Below are positions 61,175 through 64,000 of a stretch of DNA of 64,000 nucleotides, one piece after another; the stretch's first letter is position 1; every line of letters begins with the position of its first letter. The stretch comes from SB11 sp035906255 (GTDB lineage: Bacteria > Bacteroidota > Bacteroidia > UBA8524): assembly GCA_035906255.1 (NCBI GenBank), contig JAMIFM010000008.1, forward strand, positions 1 to 64,000, in the 5' to 3' direction. The position numbers and the translations under genes are program-made. Below the pieces are notes generated by a model. The model had not been told where the DNA came from. It ran no database searches and saw only the letters and a list, made by a program, of their open reading frames with translations.

Positions 61175-61636
61175 CTACTGTGCTTTAAAACTAATAGTAT
61201 AGGTATATGCTGTTCCCGCCCCCAAAACCGTATCAATCGTGTTTAGTTGCATATCTTTTTCAGTAAGCACCACAATTTTGTATTTCTCAATACTTCCCGC
61301 AAGATTGTATGAAACACTATCCTCTGCGGTATTAAATGACCATGTGGCAGCTATTACTTGCGGATCATTTGCAGCGCATTTTGTTGCACCCTCATCAACA
61401 ATCAGCGATTTATCTGTTTTATAAACATACAGATTATCCTTTTGGCAGTTTTCAAGTGTTTCTACATTATCCTTTTTTGCCGAAACAAATAGCCAGCCTT
61501 TTGCTCCGCCTCCGGTAATAAGTTTTGTTTTCTCGCTCACATTTACCGTGCTATTGTTATTCTCTTTGTCCTTTTTGCAAGAACCAATTAGTAATGCTGT
61601 GATAACAGCTATCACCAAAACAGATTGTTTATTCAT
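61175..61636 (-). CDS. Hypothetical lipoprotein, lipocalin-like
   Basis: A 153-residue lipoprotein: signal MNKQSVLVIAVITALLIGSC with the lipobox Cys at residue 20, then a low-complexity linker (KKDKENNNST) and a beta-rich body (KGWLFVSAKKD, NLYVYKTDKSLIVDEG, AATWSFNTAEDSVSYNL, YKIVVLTEKDMQL). The layout resembles the small lipocalin-like lipoproteins of Bacteroidota. Its ATG stands right behind the pnp terminator, so expression needs readthrough or its own promoter. Confidence 0.78.
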   Translation of the reverse strand: MNKQSVLVIAVITALLIGSCKKDKENNNSTVNVSEKTKLITGGGAKGWLFVSAKKDNVETLENCQKDNLYVYKTDKSLIVDEGATKCAANDPQVIAATWSFNTAEDSVSYNLAGSIEKYKIVVLTEKDMQLNTIDTVLGAGTAYTYTISFKAQ

Positions 61637-61672
61637 AAAAAAACTCCTGCTACGTTTTCAGTAACAGGAGTT
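61636..61672 (-). terminator. Terminator of pnp, abutting the start of the lipoprotein gene
   Basis: AACTCCTG (61642-61649) and CAGGAGTT (61665-61672) pair, extended by TAC/GTA with one C-A mismatch. On the minus strand the stem is followed by seven T that run up to the ATG of the lipoprotein at 61636. Confidence 0.8.
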
Positions 61673-61697
61673 AAAAATAGTGAAAAGCTATATAATA

Positions 61698-64000
61698 TTA
61701 TAGTTCTCCGTCAAAGTTATAAGCATCGTTGGTTGCTTGGCTATTGCCATCACCACCGTTACCACGGTTACGATTGTCATTATTGCGGTCGCGGTTATCA
61801 TTGCGAGGGCCACGATCACGGTCACGATTGTCATTACGAGGACCCCTGTCGCGGTTATCACGGCCGCCACGGTCACGGTTGTCATTACGTGGGCCACGGT
61901 TATCACGTCCCCTGTCGCCACCACGATCGCGGTTATCACGGCGTTCACGGCCTTCGTTTTCGTCAGGCTCAGGCATACCTTCAGGACGTGGCAATAACAC
62001 TTTGCGGCTCAAACGGTATTTACCGGTTTTCTTATCTACTTCAATAAGTTTCACCTTCACCTCTTCGCCAACTTCCATCACACCTTCCATGCTGGGTAGT
62101 TTTTTCCAGCTTATTTCAGAAATGTGCAACAAACCGTCTTTACCGGGCAAGAATTCAACAAATGCACCAAATTCAGTAATGGTTTTCACCACACCTTCGT
62201 ACACTTCGCCTACCTCAGGCACGGCAATAATACCTTCGATAATCTTCACGGCTTTCTCCATACCCGCTTTATCGTTGCTGGCAATCTCAACAATACCTTT
62301 GTTACCTTCTTCAGTAATGCTGATAGAAGTTCCGGTTTCTTTTTGGATGCCTTGTATCATTTTACCGCCGGGTCCTATAATTGCACCAATAAACTCAGTA
62401 GCAACATCAATGCGCACAATGCGTGGAGTGTGTGGTTTGTAGTCAGAGGCAGGCTCAGCAATGGTTTTGCTCATCTCGCCTAATATATGCAAACGGCCTT
62501 CTTTAGCTTGGTTAAGGGCTTCTTCTACAATTTCCCAACGCAAACCATCTATTTTAATATCCATCTGCACGGCAGTGATACCATTTTTAGTACCTACCAC
62601 TTTAAAGTCCATATCGCCCAAATGGTCTTCGTCGCCCAAAATATCGGTAAGAATTGAGTATTTGCCCTCTTCGCCTGAAATCAAGCCCATAGCAATACCC
62701 GAAACCATATTTTTTACTTGTACACCGGCATCCATCAAGGCCATACAGCCTGCACAAACAGTTGCCATAGATGATGAACCGTTAGACTCAAGAATATCAG
62801 ATACTACACGGATTACATAAGGGTTCACATCATCGCCGGGTAATATCTTTTTCAAACCGCGCATGGCAAGGTTACCGTGCCCGATTTCACGACGAGCCGG
62901 CCCGCGATTAGGTTTTACTTCACCTGTTGAAAAACCGGGGAAGTTGTAATGCAGCATGAAACGGTTGAACCCACTGTTCATGGGGCTGTCAAGCATTTGC
63001 TCATCCAATTTGCTACCCAATGTAACACTGGTTAGCGATTGGGTTTCACCCCTTGTAAACACCGCTGAACCGTGAGCCGATGGCAGGTAATTAACTTCTG
63101 TCCAAATCGGGCGCACTTCGTTTAGTTTACGTCCGTCCAAACGCACTTTTTCGTTCAATACCATGTTACGCATGGCATCGTACTGCACATGGCCGTAGTA
63201 TTTTTTCACCAAGCCTTTCACCTCATCGGTGGTATCTTCGGGCATGGCGGCAATGTATTCTTTTACAATTTCAGAAAATGCTTTACTGCGTTCTTTTTTA
63301 GGAGCTTGTGATTTGGCAATAGCATACACCTTGTCGTACAAATCAGCATATACCTGTTTTTTAACCTCTTCGCTGTTCACCTCGTGGTTATACTCCATAC
63401 GGGCTTTACGTCCGCCTAAAAGTTCACAAAGTTCAAGCTGGGCTTGGCATTGTTTTTTAATTGCATCGTGTGCAAACTTCAATGCCTCAACCATGTCAGA
63501 TTCAGATATTTCATTCATCTCGCCTTCTACCATGTTTATATCATTCATGGTACCGGCCACAATCATATCAATATCACAATGCTCAAGTTCGCTCTTATAC
63601 GGGTTTATAACAAATTTACCGTCGATACGGCCTACACGTACTTCGCTCATAGGACCGTTAAAAGGTAAATCAGTCAGCATAATGGCCGAAGAAGCGGCTA
63701 AGCCAACTAAACAATCGGGCATTATGTTTTCGTCAGATGAAATAAGGGTAAGCATTACCTGCGTATCAGCATGGTAATCTTCAGAAAACAAGGGGCGGAT
63801 AGCCCTATCAACCAAACGGCTGATAAGAATTTCATAGTCAGAAAGGCGTGCTTCACGCTTTAAAAAGCCGCCCGGAATGCGGCCTACAGATGCAAATTTT
63901 TCCTGATAATCAACGGTAAGGGGCAAAAAGTCAGCTCCTTCTTTGTGCTCGGGCGCAGCCACAACGGTTGCTAGTATCATCGTATTGCCCATTTTCAGCA
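61698..64000 (-). CDS. pnp: Polynucleotide phosphorylase, 5' end outside window
   Basis: PNPase degrades RNA 3' to 5' with phosphate. The frame runs off the right edge; the first Met seen (in LKMGNTM) is internal. Two RNase PH domains, with the catalytic region MALMDAGVQVKNMVSGIAMG, are followed by a KH domain (GAIIGPGGKMIQGIQKETG) and an S1 domain (GEVYEGVVKTITEFGAFVEFLPGKDGLLHISEI). Then comes a tail of about 95 residues of Arg, Asp, Asn and Gly (units like RGPRNDNRDR). The tail is longer and more charged than in Escherichia coli PNPase and is probably disordered and RNA-binding. Confidence 0.97.
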   Translation of the reverse strand, partial: LKMGNTMILATVVAAPEHKEGADFLPLTVDYQEKFASVGRIPGGFLKREARLSDYEILISRLVDRAIRPLFSEDYHADTQVMLTLISSDENIMPDCLVGLAASSAIMLTDLPFNGPMSEVRVGRIDGKFVINPYKSELEHCDIDMIVAGTMNDINMVEGEMNEISESDMVEALKFAHDAIKKQCQAQLELCELLGGRKARMEYNHEVNSEEVKKQVYADLYDKVYAIAKSQAPKKERSKAFSEIVKEYIAAMPEDTTDEVKGLVKKYYGHVQYDAMRNMVLNEKVRLDGRKLNEVRPIWTEVNYLPSAHGSAVFTRGETQSLTSVTLGSKLDEQMLDSPMNSGFNRFMLHYNFPGFSTGEVKPNRGPARREIGHGNLAMRGLKKILPGDDVNPYVIRVVSDILESNGSSSMATVCAGCMALMDAGVQVKNMVSGIAMGLISGEEGKYSILTDILGDEDHLGDMDFKVVGTKNGITAVQMDIKIDGLRWEIVEEALNQAKEGRLHILGEMSKTIAEPASDYKPHTPRIVRIDVATEFIGAIIGPGGKMIQGIQKETGTSISITEEGNKGIVEIASNDKAGMEKAVKIIEGIIAVPEVGEVYEGVVKTITEFGAFVEFLPGKDGLLHISEISWKKLPSMEGVMEVGEEVKVKLIEVDKKTGKYRLSRKVLLPRPEGMPEPDENEGRERRDNRDRGGDRGRDNRGPRNDNRDRGGRDNRDRGPRNDNRDRDRGPRNDNRDRNNDNRNRGNGGDGNSQATNDAYNFDGEL
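61770..61950 (-). repeat. Low-complexity repeat coding for the pnp RGG/DNR tail
   Basis: Imperfect copies of a block coding RGPRNDNRDR recur about four times in this stretch, with nearly the same DNA (for example CGGTTGTCATTACG on the plus strand). Length change by slippage is likely. The opposite-strand frame across it is His/Gly-rich and not a gene. Confidence 0.8.

Noticed and set aside
61688..61948. Minus-strand Val/Ile/Thr/Ala-rich frame overlapping the pnp tail
   Set aside because: It is another frame of the same repeat; its low-complexity sequence looks like a membrane protein only by chance.
61625..62047. Plus-strand His/Gly/Cys-rich frame opposite the pnp tail
   Set aside because: It is the complement of the repetitive Arg/Asp/Asn codons of pnp; such frames arise from low-complexity DNA and have no ribosome binding site or family.
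1..64000. CRISPR arrays, rRNA, prophage, integrases or insertion sequences
   Set aside because: No regularly spaced repeats, rRNA motifs, transposase or phage structural genes were seen on either strand.

Overview
The window looks like a stretch of a Bacteroidota chromosome (Flavobacteriales, Chitinophagales or Sphingobacteriales-like; the class cannot be fixed from the sequence alone). The signs are three secreted proteins with a type IX secretion C-terminal sorting domain, DUF4476 and DUF2490 proteins, the order rplM-rpsI-rpsB-tsf-pyrH, a short arginine decarboxylase, and many promoters of the Bacteroidota kind (TAnnTTTG at -7, often with TTTG 18-20 bases upstream). Both edges cut a gene: a secreted zinc metalloprotease at the left and pnp at the right. 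I see no rRNA, CRISPR array, transposase or prophage. One tRNA (His) is present.

Layout. 0-5.7 kb: metalloprotease end, exported superoxide dismutase, tRNA-His, cupin, and a copper-ATPase locus whose HMA domain and ATPase body are joined only across an A10 run. 5.7-7.1 kb: an orphan HNH-domain protein. 7.2-12.0 kb: rlmH, facing the translation operon TPR lipoprotein-thrS-infC-rpmI-rplT, in which infC starts with AUU. 12.2-16.4 kb: M20 amidohydrolase, REP-like palindromes, then a di-haem oxidoreductase-Rieske-porin operon with a palindromic operator inside its promoter. 16.5-19.7 kb: DUF4476 protein, SanA-like protein, nth, and an ECF sigma factor with a small partner. 20-25 kb: operon etfB-etfA-bifunctional nuclease-nucleoside transporter, and arginase. 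25.3-32.8 kb: arginine decarboxylase, a coiled-coil membrane protein, a T9SS protein, ccmB, a TerB-like protein, biotin carboxylase, VOC and macro-domain proteins.

33-36.3 kb is the ribosomal/translation cluster rplM-rpsI, rpsB, tsf, pyrH. 36.4-43.8 kb: outer-membrane barrel proteins, a second coiled-coil protein, rmlC, tryptophan dioxygenase, a large T9SS metalloprotease and a LysE exporter. 43.9-51.4 kb: rbfA, methyltransferase, LolCE-type permease, pth, CPBP protease, SDR proteins, a mobile-looking palindrome and a TfoX-like protein. 51.5-57.4 kb: tandem paralogous lipoproteins, GNAT, an ABC ATPase with a membrane partner of no recognised family, and a HmuY-like T9SS protein. 57.8-64 kb: a double-AAA (CbbX-type) protein with two N-terminal beta domains, a barrel protein, a lipoprotein and pnp with an Arg/Asp/Asn-rich tail.

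Most of the window is housekeeping. The best leads are the copA homopolymer frameshift, a probable shared beta-sandwich module linking the AAA+ protein to two coiled-coil membrane proteins, the regulated di-haem/Rieske/porin operon, and the HNH protein.
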